Translations under genes and position numbers: made by a program
The notes under the pieces: model-generated
What the model was told of the DNA's origin: nothing
Database searches by the model: none
Seen by the model: only the letters and a program-made list of their open reading frames with translations
In this document: piece by piece, positions 26,207 to 34,641 of the stretch
Numbering within the stretch: position 1 is the first letter of the stretch
Layout of the letters: each line of letters starts with the position of its first letter
DNA from: JAMZMI01 sp964353015
Lineage (GTDB): Bacteria > Bacteroidota > Bacteroidia > Cytophagales > Cyclobacteriaceae
Length of the DNA stretch: 64,000 bases
Direction: 5' to 3'
Assembly (NCBI GenBank): GCA_964353015.1
Contig: CAYGUA010000006.1
Span: 62,001 to 126,000 of the forward strand

Positions 26207-27760
26207 ATGGCTCAGGTGAGGAATTCATTGACAAAAGAAACAAAATCTCAGAATGTACATCTGAGGCATTTGCAATTGTCCGATTACCCACAGGTCAAGG
26301 AGATCATGATCAAAGTCTATGGGAATCTCAAAAAAACATATTGGGAAAAATTGGATATCAAAAGACTTTTGGAAATCTTTCCCGAAGGTCAACTATGTAT
26401 CGAGTTGGATGGAAAAATGGTGGCCGCCGCGCTTGCTATCATAGTAGATTATAAAAAATTCGGAGATAATCACACCTATAGTCAGATCACTGGCCAAGAG
26501 ACATTCAGCACGCATGACCCAGAGGGAAATGTGCTTTATGGCATTGATGTATTTGTGCATCCTGATCATCGAGGACTGAGACTTGGACGCAGATTATACG
26601 ATGGACGCAAGGAACTTTGCGAAAACCTGAATTTGAAATCGATAGTTGCTGGAGGCAGAATTCCCAATTATCAAAAACACGCTAAAGAATTTACTCCAAG
26701 AGAATATATTCAAAAAGTAAGAGACAGAGAATTGAGAGATCCAATCCTAAATTTTCAGTTGCTCAATGATTTTCACGTTAAGAAAGTTCTTAAGAACTAT
26801 TTGCCAGGAGATATAGAATCAAAGGAATACGCAACACTCCTGGAATGGAATAATATTTATTATCAGGAGAAAGAAACATTGATCAATGCACCTAGAACAT
26901 ATGTTCGCATTGGTCTGGCTCAGCTACAAATGAGACCGCTTTCCAACATTGATGCATTGGTAGATCAGATGGAATATTTCATTGATGCTTTTGGTGATTA
27001 TCAATCTGATTTCATCCTTTTTCCCGAATTTTTTAATGCCCCATTAATGGCCGAATACAATCATCTGGGGCCAGCTGATGCGATTCGTGGTTTGGCTAAG
27101 TACACTGAGCCACTAAGAGATAAGTTTATTGAATTTGCCATCTCCTACAATGTCAATATCATCACAGGATCAATGCCTGAAATGATCGAGGACAAACTTT
27201 ACAACACTTCATTCCTGTGCAGACGTGACGGATCATGGGAAAGCACATCCAAAATTCATATCACACCAGGAGAAAAAAGTGCGTGGGGAATGTCTGGCGG
27301 TGACAAGGTGAAAGTTTTTGATACCGACTCAGGCAAAATTGGAATATTGATCTGTTATGATGTGGAGTTTCCGGAATTATCGCGTTTGTATGCAGAACAA
27401 GGCATGCAGATCCTTTTTGTTCCTTTTCTCACAGACACTCAAAATGGCTACAACAGAGTAAGATATTGTGCACAAGCCAGAGCGATCGAAAATGAATGTT
27501 ATGTTGCCATCGCAGGTTGTGTTGGTAATCTCCCAAGAGTCAACAACATGGACATTCAGTATGCACAAAGTGCCATATTCACTCCATCAGATTTCGCTTT
27601 TCCTACGAACGCTATCAAATCAGAAGCTACTGCCAATTCGGAAATGACTGTTATTGGTGATATTGATTTGGAATTATTGAAAGAACTTCATGAATTTGGA
27701 AGTGTAAGAAACCTGAAAGACCGAAGATTAGATCTGTATCAAATCAAATTGAAGAGTTGA
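26207..27760 (+). CDS. Bifunctional GNAT acetyltransferase - carbon-nitrogen hydrolase fusion
   Basis: 517 aa. Residues ~15-200 are a GNAT domain with the acetyl-CoA motif VHPDHRGLRLGRRLYD (118-132 region). Residues ~232-510 are a nitrilase-superfamily domain with the full Glu-Lys-Cys triad: Glu274 in LFPEFFNAP, Lys349 in TSKIHITPGE, Cys383 in LICYDVEFPELSR. The fusion is known in many bacteria; nitrilase-type domains cleave amides such as omega-amides. The pairing suggests amide hydrolysis and amine acetylation on one metabolite (inference). Both active sites look intact. Confidence 0.92.
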   Translation: MAQVRNSLTKETKSQNVHLRHLQLSDYPQVKEIMIKVYGNLKKTYWEKLDIKRLLEIFPEGQLCIELDGKMVAAALAIIVDYKKFGDNHTYSQITGQETFSTHDPEGNVLYGIDVFVHPDHRGLRLGRRLYDGRKELCENLNLKSIVAGGRIPNYQKHAKEFTPREYIQKVRDRELRDPILNFQLLNDFHVKKVLKNYLPGDIESKEYATLLEWNNIYYQEKETLINAPRTYVRIGLAQLQMRPLSNIDALVDQMEYFIDAFGDYQSDFILFPEFFNAPLMAEYNHLGPADAIRGLAKYTEPLRDKFIEFAISYNVNIITGSMPEMIEDKLYNTSFLCRRDGSWESTSKIHITPGEKSAWGMSGGDKVKVFDTDSGKIGILICYDVEFPELSRLYAEQGMQILFVPFLTDTQNGYNRVRYCAQARAIENECYVAIAGCVGNLPRVNNMDIQYAQSAIFTPSDFAFPTNAIKSEATANSEMTVIGDIDLELLKELHEFGSVRNLKDRRLDLYQIKLKS

Positions 27761-27789
27761 TACAGGCTGTAGATGAATCATAATAGGTT

Positions 27790-28773
27790 TTACCAGCTTT
27801 CGTGGACATGCGGCTTGATATATTGATCATAGATTTTCTTGACGGCACTCATTTCCATATTTGTTAAAAATTCTCTCTTGATAGATTCAATATTGGAGTA
27901 AACCTGAGAAGGTCGGCTAGCTCCGGGAATTACTGTGCTTATTTCGTCAAACATCAAAATCCATTTGAGTGTCACTTCATACAATGCTTCAGTTTTAAAA
28001 GTTGTTTTCAAAGCATCAACAGCTTCAAAACCTGCTTTTAGAGGAACACCAGAAAATGTTTCTCCCTTGTCAAAAACCTCTCCGTTCCTATTGAAATTTC
28101 GGTGATCATCCTTCTCAAAATTAGATTCAGAACTAAGCTTTCCTGAAAGCAATCCACTTGCCAATGGCACCCGAACGATGATTCCAATATCCCTGGATTT
28201 TAGAATCTGAAAACATTGTTCTGCAGGTTTTTGTCGAAACATATTGAAGATGATCTGAACTGTTTCTATTACATCATATTCTGTCGCCTTTATAGCTTCT
28301 TCTACCTTTTCCACACTTACACCGAAATGTCTCACCTTGCCTGATGTCTTTATCTTTTCAAGCCTTTGGAAAATCTCATCCTTGAAATAAACAGCCGTAG
28401 GAGGACAATGTAGCTGAACCAGATCCAAATATGCTAACCCAGTATTGGTTAGCGCTTCATCCACATATCTTTCAAGAATTTCAGGGGTATATCCTTCCGC
28501 CAAATGCGGATTAATGCGACGACCGATTTTGGTGGCAATATAGAGTTGATCCCGATTGGAAGCTACCAATTTCCCGACCACCTGTTCGCTTAGTTGATTG
28601 TCATAAACATCAGCAGTATCCAAAAAATTAACGCCTTTCTCTAAGGCAGATTCGATAATTTCATTGGCAATTTTGAAATTAAAATCTTTACCCCAACCAC
28701 CACCAACCTGCCAGGTGCCTAAAGAAATTTCTGAAATGTTTAGATTGGTTTTTCCTAGTCTTCTATAATTCAC
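27790..28773 (-). CDS. Aldo/keto reductase
   Basis: 327 aa, GTG start at 28773 (codes MNYRRLGKTNLNISEISLGT). The catalytic tetrad is visible: Asp52 and Tyr57 (FLDTADVYDN), Lys82 (IATKIGRR), His122 (LVQLHCPP). The C-terminus carries VIPGASRPSQV, the NADPH-binding turn of the AKR family. It reduces aldehydes or ketones in the cytoplasm; the native substrate is unknown. Likely monocistronic, convergent with the upstream fusion gene. Confidence 0.93.
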   Translation of the reverse strand: MNYRRLGKTNLNISEISLGTWQVGGGWGKDFNFKIANEIIESALEKGVNFLDTADVYDNQLSEQVVGKLVASNRDQLYIATKIGRRINPHLAEGYTPEILERYVDEALTNTGLAYLDLVQLHCPPTAVYFKDEIFQRLEKIKTSGKVRHFGVSVEKVEEAIKATEYDVIETVQIIFNMFRQKPAEQCFQILKSRDIGIIVRVPLASGLLSGKLSSESNFEKDDHRNFNRNGEVFDKGETFSGVPLKAGFEAVDALKTTFKTEALYEVTLKWILMFDEISTVIPGASRPSQVYSNIESIKREFLTNMEMSAVKKIYDQYIKPHVHESW

Positions 28774-28872
28774 CTTTATAAATTTTAGTCTATATCTGAT
28801 TCAATTCTTCATCAAAAAATCATCAAATGATATTCGAAAGAATGTTTACTTTGGCTCAATCAAACGAAAATA

Positions 28873-29418
28873 ATGGAAAATAGAAAATTGGCAGTTTTTT
28901 GTGGATCGAGAACAGGAAATGAACCTGTATTTTCAGAAGCGGGAAAAATCCTGGCTGCATACATGGTAAGCAAAAATATTGATCTCGTTTATGGTGGTGG
29001 AAAAGTCGGCTTGATGGGCGTAATCGCAGATGAGATTTTGCGTCTTGGTGGTAAGGTATATGGTGTCATTCCTGAAAAACTCATGAAAATGGAAGTAGGT
29101 CATACCGGAATCACAAATTTGCAAGTGGTGGATACTATGCATGAACGAAAAGCACGTATGGCAAATATGGCTGATGCTTTTTTAGCTATTCCAGGTGGTA
29201 TTGGCACACTTGAAGAAATTATTGAAGTGTTCACCTGGCAGCAAATTGGCTATCACAACAAACCCTGTGGTTTTCTAAACACCAATAATTACTACGACCA
29301 TCTTTTTGCATTTTTCAATCAAATGGTAAATAAAGATTTTTTAACAGTTGATCATAAAAACAAGCTAATTGTAGAAGATGATGCGAAAACCATAATTGAT
29401 CGGTTGTTTCCAGAATAA
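28873..29418 (+). CDS. LOG family protein (TIGR00730), nucleoside 5'-monophosphate phosphoribohydrolase-like
   Basis: 181 aa. Rossmann-like fold with the LOG signature: VYGGGKVGLMG (40-49), MHERKARM (89-96) and PGGIGTLEE (107-115), whose Arg and Glu residues are catalytic. LOG proteins release the base from nucleoside 5'-monophosphates, including cytokinin precursors in plants; in bacteria they are often general nucleotide hydrolases. Complete and single. Confidence 0.94.
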   Translation: MENRKLAVFCGSRTGNEPVFSEAGKILAAYMVSKNIDLVYGGGKVGLMGVIADEILRLGGKVYGVIPEKLMKMEVGHTGITNLQVVDTMHERKARMANMADAFLAIPGGIGTLEEIIEVFTWQQIGYHNKPCGFLNTNNYYDHLFAFFNQMVNKDFLTVDHKNKLIVEDDAKTIIDRLFPE

Positions 29419-29556
29419 TCCTTTCAGCTACAGTGCGGATTTTATGTATGTTAATTCATTTGGAAAAGCATACATTTTGTTCATATTAGGGTAATCTTTT
29501 TTTAATGTTTGACTAATTTACGGACAGAAAAAAAGTAACCACATCCTTTGATCCAC

Positions 29557-29670
29557 GTGAAAAAGCAAAAGTATAAATGGGACAACTTCTTCCTCGGAAT
29601 AGAAGTGGCTGCTTTTATATTATTTCTTTCTTTTATTGTCCTCAATAGCATATTCAAGTTTATTGGATAA
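29557..29670 (+). CDS. Possible 37-aa single-pass membrane peptide
   Basis: GTG at 29557 to TAA at 29670 gives MKKQKYKWDNFFLGIE followed by VAAFILFLSFIVLNSIF and KFIG: a basic N-terminus, one clear membrane helix, a short tail. It lies in the 317-bp gap (29419-29735) between the LOG gene and the hybrid kinase; I see nothing else there except AT-rich sequence. No family recognised, and the start is GTG, so coding is only suggested by the hydrophobic pattern. Confidence 0.35.
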   Translation: MKKQKYKWDNFFLGIEVAAFILFLSFIVLNSIFKFIG

Positions 29671-29735
29671 TTTTCCTCATCAGTATTTCATATCTTAACC
29701 TTAGTAGTAAGTTTATTCATCCTAATTCAGTTCAA

Positions 29736-32066
29736 GTGACTCGAAAGATCATTCTACTTATTTGTCTTTTGATTTTCTCTGAAATCATTCAGGCTCAGGT
29801 AGTAAAACACGGGTTGGCACAATTCGATTCCCTAGAAAATCCAGTAAAGCTGGATGGTGAATGGGAATATTATCCAAATCAAATTTTAAATACGGGTGAA
29901 TTTGATTCATCAATAGAAAAATCATATCGAAACTTTCCGGGGACATGGGATATGCCCATAGGATATGCCACTTATAGAATGGCTTTGATCCTAAATCCAA
30001 AGGGTCAATGGGCGTTAAAAACACCGCCGCTTTATGGTGCCTTTGAATGTTATTTGAATGGAAATCTCATTTCCAAAAACGGGAAAGTCGGCAAAACCGA
30101 AGAAACAAATTCTCCAAGATGGGAGCAAATCACTGTACACCTAGAAAACTCAATCCTTCGTGATACCAATGAATTGGTAATTCACATTGCCAATTTTCGG
30201 CACAGTAGAGGAGGACCCGTGGATAGCATTATTTTAGGTCCGAATGACGCATTGATGAAAGGAAAAGATTTGATAGAAAAATTTGATTCTTTTCTTACTG
30301 GAGCCCTCATCATGGGTGGATTATTTTTCCTTGGTCTGTTCCTCTATGGAAAACAACAGCGAAACATCCTGTATTTCTCCTTACTCTGTATTTCCTTTTC
30401 CTATTATATCATCGGCAGTTCAAATTATGTTTTGAATGGCCTTTACCCTGATCTACCGTGGTGGCTCACATCCCGTCTTGAATATATTTCGCTCTATCTG
30501 TCTATAATTTTTATTGCGAAATTCACCGAAAGCACTTATCCCGAGGAAACACCAAAAATCATCAATCGGCCGTTTACTTATATGGCCATATTTTATTTGG
30601 CACTTCCTATTTTCACGCCAATATCAGTATTTACGTCGCTTCATATTTATTTCTTGTATGTCACGATCTTCATGTTGATTGTTGCCATTTACATCTATGC
30701 CAGAGCCGCAATCAACAAAAGAACAGGATCGATATACTCACTAATTAGCACTTCGATATTGATGGTGGTTTTACTGTTAAGAGCGATGAATGTTTTAGAA
30801 ATCTACACTGCTCCTATCTACATCATTCCACTTGGATACATGATTTTCTTTTTTCTTCATTCTCTTACATTATCTCAACAGTTTGCCATCAATTGGCAAA
30901 ATGCCAAGGAAGATGCCGAAGCTTCATTGAAGGCAAAATCAGAATTTCTCTCAATTATGTCTCACGAGATTCGCACACCTCTGAATGGTGTGATCGGCAT
31001 GGTACACCATTTACTGATGAGTCAGCCCAGAGCTGATCAAGTGGAAACGATCAATTCGCTCAAGTTCTCCTCAGACAACCTTCTCAGCTTGATCAATAAC
31101 ATCCTTGATTTCAACAAAATTGAGGCTGGTAAAATTGAATTTTCCAATAATACCTTTGATCTTAAGGAGCTTGGCAACAACATCATTTCAGGATTCAAAC
31201 CGCAGGCTGAGCAGAAAGAAAATAATATAAATTTTGTTTGCGTGACACCTCATGATTTGATTGTGAAAAGCGACAAAGGAAAATTATCTCAAGTACTTTC
31301 TAATCTGATCAGCAATGCAGTGAAGTTTACTAAAAACGGATCAATCACTCTTGCAATAGAAGAATTAGACAGATCAGAAAAAGAAGTAACTGTCAGGTTC
31401 AAAGTATCTGACACTGGAATTGGCATTGAACCCAGCAAAATGAATATGATTTTTGATACTTTCAGTCAGGCTGATTCTAATATTCATGAAAATTACGGTG
31501 GGACAGGATTAGGGCTTACCATTTCCAAAAAACTCCTTCAACTGCAGGGAAGTGACATTCAGGTAAAAAGCAAGATTGGAAAAGGTTCAGAATTCTCATT
31601 TGAACAGATTTTTACCATCGGTGACAACATAAAATCAATGAAATCAAACAAAACAAACCCATTGCTAGCTGAATCATATCTCACTGGATACAACATTCTT
31701 CTTGTTGAAGACAATGCGATGAACGTCCTGGTGGTTCGTAAATACTTAAACAATTGGGATGCTACTTGCACACTTGCCAACGATGGTCAGGAAGCCATCG
31801 ATATTTATAACGATAAGCTAATCGATGCAATATTGATGGATATCCAAATGCCAATTTTAGATGGATATGAAACAACCAGAAAATTAAGAAGCAATGGTGT
31901 GAAAGTGCCAATTATCGCTTTAACAGCCGCGGCATCAGATGACATCACCAAAAAAGTAGAAGAATCAGGCATGGATGATTTCATCATTAAGCCTTATCAT
32001 CCGGAGGAACTATTTCAAAAATTAAGAGCCCATTTAACAATGGAGCCTAAATCATTGAAGAAATAG
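29736..32066 (+). CDS. Hybrid sensor histidine kinase with 7TMR-DISM-type sensor and receiver domain
   Basis: 776 aa, GTG start at 29736 followed by signal peptide MTRKIILLICLLIFSEIIQAQ. Residues ~25-175 are a periplasmic jelly-roll-like DISM sensor (LDGEWEYYPNQI, WDMPIGYATYRM). Seven hydrophobic helices span ~188-385. Then comes the HisKA domain with His410 in SIMSHEIRTPLNG, an HATPase with DTGIGIEP and GGTGLGLTISKKLL, and a receiver with Asp702 in ILMDIQMP and Lys752 in IIKPY. DISM sensors often bind carbohydrates, so an outside sugar ligand is possible (inference). No separate response regulator is adjacent; output must pass to a distant partner. Ends before a terminator. Confidence 0.93.
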   Translation: MTRKIILLICLLIFSEIIQAQVVKHGLAQFDSLENPVKLDGEWEYYPNQILNTGEFDSSIEKSYRNFPGTWDMPIGYATYRMALILNPKGQWALKTPPLYGAFECYLNGNLISKNGKVGKTEETNSPRWEQITVHLENSILRDTNELVIHIANFRHSRGGPVDSIILGPNDALMKGKDLIEKFDSFLTGALIMGGLFFLGLFLYGKQQRNILYFSLLCISFSYYIIGSSNYVLNGLYPDLPWWLTSRLEYISLYLSIIFIAKFTESTYPEETPKIINRPFTYMAIFYLALPIFTPISVFTSLHIYFLYVTIFMLIVAIYIYARAAINKRTGSIYSLISTSILMVVLLLRAMNVLEIYTAPIYIIPLGYMIFFFLHSLTLSQQFAINWQNAKEDAEASLKAKSEFLSIMSHEIRTPLNGVIGMVHHLLMSQPRADQVETINSLKFSSDNLLSLINNILDFNKIEAGKIEFSNNTFDLKELGNNIISGFKPQAEQKENNINFVCVTPHDLIVKSDKGKLSQVLSNLISNAVKFTKNGSITLAIEELDRSEKEVTVRFKVSDTGIGIEPSKMNMIFDTFSQADSNIHENYGGTGLGLTISKKLLQLQGSDIQVKSKIGKGSEFSFEQIFTIGDNIKSMKSNKTNPLLAESYLTGYNILLVEDNAMNVLVVRKYLNNWDATCTLANDGQEAIDIYNDKLIDAILMDIQMPILDGYETTRKLRSNGVKVPIIALTAAASDDITKKVEESGMDDFIIKPYHPEELFQKLRAHLTMEPKSLKK

Positions 32067-32135
32067 TTTTTGTGAATTCACCCCTCCTTTATTACCATAA
32101 TACCCAAACATCTATCACTTCTCGGTGATTTTATC

Positions 32136-32162
32136 AAAGAGCTAATGCATGCGCTCTTTTTT
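32136..32162 (+). terminator. Intrinsic terminator after the hybrid kinase gene
   Basis: AAAGAGC (32136-32142) pairs with GCTCTTT (32153-32159) around a 10-nt loop, followed by more T residues; 70 bp after the stop codon. Confidence 0.75.
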
Positions 32163-32208
32163 CATGCATCAAAGAGTCAAACCGAGATAATGATTTTAGA
32201 TTTGCCAC

Positions 32209-34482
32209 ATGGCAAGTGAAGATCAGGCATTTTATCTGGAGGAGTTAAATCCCCCACAAAAAGAAGGAGTAATAAACACGGAAGGACCAACAATGCTTAT
32301 AGCTGGAGCAGGTTCTGGAAAAACCCGTGTTTTGACTTACAGAATCGCACATCTGATCAGACATCACAAGGTAGATCCTTTCAATATCATGGCGCTAACA
32401 TTTACAAACAAAGCAGCCAAAGAAATGCGAAACAGGATTGAGTCGATCGTAGGTGGAGAAGCCAGAAATCTGTGGATGGGTACATTTCACTCTGTTTTTG
32501 CAAGAATATTGAGATCTGAAGCTGGCAGACTGGGCTACCCGAGCAACTTCACCATTTATGATACGGATGACTCCAAAACCTTGATCAAGCAGATAGTAAA
32601 AGAACTCAATCTGGATGACAAACTTTACAAAACGAACCTGGTGTACAACAGGATTTCTGCTGCTAAAAATAGATTGGTTTCATGGCAGGAATATATGCGT
32701 GATCCGATCTACGAAGAGGATGATGCCGCCAACCGCCGACCTGAAATGGGTAAGCTTTATAAAATTTACTCTCAAAGATGTTTCCAGGCAGATGCCATGG
32801 ATTTTGATGACTTGCTTTATCAAACGAATATTTTGTTTCGGGATCATGTAGATGTACTCAACAAATACCAGCATCGCTTTCATTATCTATTAATCGACGA
32901 GTTTCAGGATACAAATATTTCACAATATGTGATCGCCAGAAAACTAGCTGCGGTTCGACAAAATATTGCTGTGGTTGGTGACGATGCACAGAGTATTTAC
33001 GCTTTTCGTGGAGCTGACATCCAAAATATTTTGAATTTTGAGCGGGATTATCCTGATCTCAAAATCATCAAACTAGAGCAAAATTACAGATCCACTAAGA
33101 CCATTGTGGAAGCTGCAAATTCGGTGATAAATAAAAACACAGCGCAACTCAAAAAAAGCGTCTGGACAAGCAATGAAGATGGTGAACTCATTGAATTGAT
33201 CAAAGCTACCACGGATAATGAAGAAGGAAAATTAGTCGCCTCCTCCATTTTCGAAACCAAAATGAAAAATCAGGCTGGTAATAATGAATTTGCCATTCTT
33301 TATAGAACAAACAGCCAATCAAGAGCGATGGAAGAAGCCTTGAGAAGAAATAATCTTAAGTATAGAGTAGTGGGTGGGTTGTCTTTTTATCAAAGGAAAG
33401 AAATCAAAGATTTGATTGGCTATCTGAGATTCATTGTGAATCCAAATGATGAGCAAGCCATGCGCCGAATCATCAATTTGCCCAAAAGGGGAATAGGACC
33501 TGGAACTATCGAAAAAATGGTAATTGCTGCAAATGAAGAAAATAAATCTTTAGGTGAAATTCTTAATAGAGCTACCTCTTTTGTAGGTGGGCGTGGCGGA
33601 ACGCAAGTAGAAAATTTTGCAGCATTGATCAAAAGTTTCAGACTGACAAATGAGAAAAAAGATGCCTACGAAACAGCTGCACATGTCGCCAAAACTTCCG
33701 GCTTGCTCAAGGAACTCTATGAAGATAAAACCATAGAAGGCCTAAGCCGGTATGAAAATGTGCAGGAACTTCTGAATGCAATTAAGGAATTTACCGATGA
33801 TGCGGAGCGGGAAGACAAAAGCCTGAGTGCTTTCTTACAAGAAGTAACCTTACTGACTGACGAGGATCGATCTGAAAATCCAGATGAGGCCATCACTTTG
33901 ATGACGATACATAGCTCCAAAGGATTGGAATTTAATTATGTCTATATCGTAGGCATGGAAGAGGAATTATTTCCTTCGCAAATGATGCTCAGCAGTCGTG
34001 CTGATCTGGAGGAGGAAAGAAGACTTTTCTATGTCGCCATTACCAGAGCCAAAAAGAAAATCAACATGAGCTATGCGCTAAGTCGATACAGATTTGGCAC
34101 GCTTCGCAATTGCGAACCGAGTAGATTTTTGGAAGAAGTAGATGCGCAATACATCAAAATCAATAAAAAATTCAGCACTACAGCTCCGCTCAGTTCAGCG
34201 GATAGCTATATCACCAAAAACTTTGTCAATAACCTGAAAAAGGACAAAGTGAACAGGCAATTTGCCTCAACTCCCGATCATAAGCCTAGTGCTGATTTCA
34301 AACCATCTGATACGTCCACACTCACCGCAGGGATGAAAGTAGAACATCCAAAATTTGGTTTTGGATCAGTGAGCCAAATAGATGAGGATGGAGCCAACCG
34401 TAAGGCCAAAGTGAATTTTGATTCCGCTGGTGAAAAAACCTTACTACTCAGTTTTGCCAAGTTGCGAATCATAGAAGAATAA
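32209..34482 (+). CDS. pcrA: ATP-dependent DNA helicase, UvrD/PcrA type (SF1A)
   Basis: 757 aa, the family length. 3'-5' helicase for nucleotide-excision and replication repair. Motifs in order: I AGAGSGKTR (32-40), Ia ALTFTNKAAKEMR, II LLIDEFQDTN, III VVGDDAQSIYAFRGAD, IV YRTNSQSRAMEEALR, V TLMTIHSSKGLEF, VI YVAITRAKKK. The C-terminal ~65 residues (GMKVEHPKFGFGSVSQID) form the PcrA tudor-like domain that contacts RNA polymerase. Nothing unusual. The next gene lies 160 bp downstream across a palindrome-rich region. Confidence 0.96.
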   Translation: MASEDQAFYLEELNPPQKEGVINTEGPTMLIAGAGSGKTRVLTYRIAHLIRHHKVDPFNIMALTFTNKAAKEMRNRIESIVGGEARNLWMGTFHSVFARILRSEAGRLGYPSNFTIYDTDDSKTLIKQIVKELNLDDKLYKTNLVYNRISAAKNRLVSWQEYMRDPIYEEDDAANRRPEMGKLYKIYSQRCFQADAMDFDDLLYQTNILFRDHVDVLNKYQHRFHYLLIDEFQDTNISQYVIARKLAAVRQNIAVVGDDAQSIYAFRGADIQNILNFERDYPDLKIIKLEQNYRSTKTIVEAANSVINKNTAQLKKSVWTSNEDGELIELIKATTDNEEGKLVASSIFETKMKNQAGNNEFAILYRTNSQSRAMEEALRRNNLKYRVVGGLSFYQRKEIKDLIGYLRFIVNPNDEQAMRRIINLPKRGIGPGTIEKMVIAANEENKSLGEILNRATSFVGGRGGTQVENFAALIKSFRLTNEKKDAYETAAHVAKTSGLLKELYEDKTIEGLSRYENVQELLNAIKEFTDDAEREDKSLSAFLQEVTLLTDEDRSENPDEAITLMTIHSSKGLEFNYVYIVGMEEELFPSQMMLSSRADLEEERRLFYVAITRAKKKINMSYALSRYRFGTLRNCEPSRFLEEVDAQYIKINKKFSTTAPLSSADSYITKNFVNNLKKDKVNRQFASTPDHKPSADFKPSDTSTLTAGMKVEHPKFGFGSVSQIDEDGANRKAKVNFDSAGEKTLLLSFAKLRIIEE

Positions 34483-34510
34483 GTTTGATTTGAATTTAAT
34501 ATTTCTCATA

Positions 34511-34541
34511 TTGAAAATTCAAGGTATTTCAATAAATTGAA
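34511..34541. repeat. Two small palindromes with TTGAA/TTCAA half-sites
   Basis: TTGAA-AA-TTCAA at 34511-34522 and TTCAAT-AA-ATTGAA at 34528-34541, both perfect, six bp apart. They share the half-site used by the larger inverted repeat just downstream. Confidence 0.55.
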
Positions 34542-34553
34542 TTTTTATTACTA

Positions 34554-34589
34554 TTTCATTCAATATAATTAACATATCATTGAATGAAA
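34554..34589. promoter_or_regulatory. Perfect 11-bp inverted repeat, 14-bp spacer
   Basis: TTTCATTCAAT (34554-34564) and ATTGAATGAAA (34579-34589) are exact inverse complements. The core again is ATTGAA/TTCAAT. Placement about 55 bp before the next start codon suits an operator or a leader hairpin. Confidence 0.55.
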
Positions 34590-34608
34590 AGCAATATTTT
34601 ATTCTATA

Positions 34609-34640
34609 ATTGCAAATATTTACAATTAAATATTTGCAAT
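34609..34640 (+). promoter_or_regulatory. Perfect 13-bp inverted repeat abutting a GTG start codon
   Basis: ATTGCAAATATTT (34609-34621) and AAATATTTGCAAT (34628-34640) are exact inverse complements with a 6-nt spacer. The gene's GTG is at 34642, one base after the repeat. In RNA the helix can extend through A34608-U34641 and, with wobble pairs, into the start codon, so it could hide the start. As DNA it could be a dimer operator overlapping the initiation region. Confidence 0.65.
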
Positions 34641-34641
34641 T

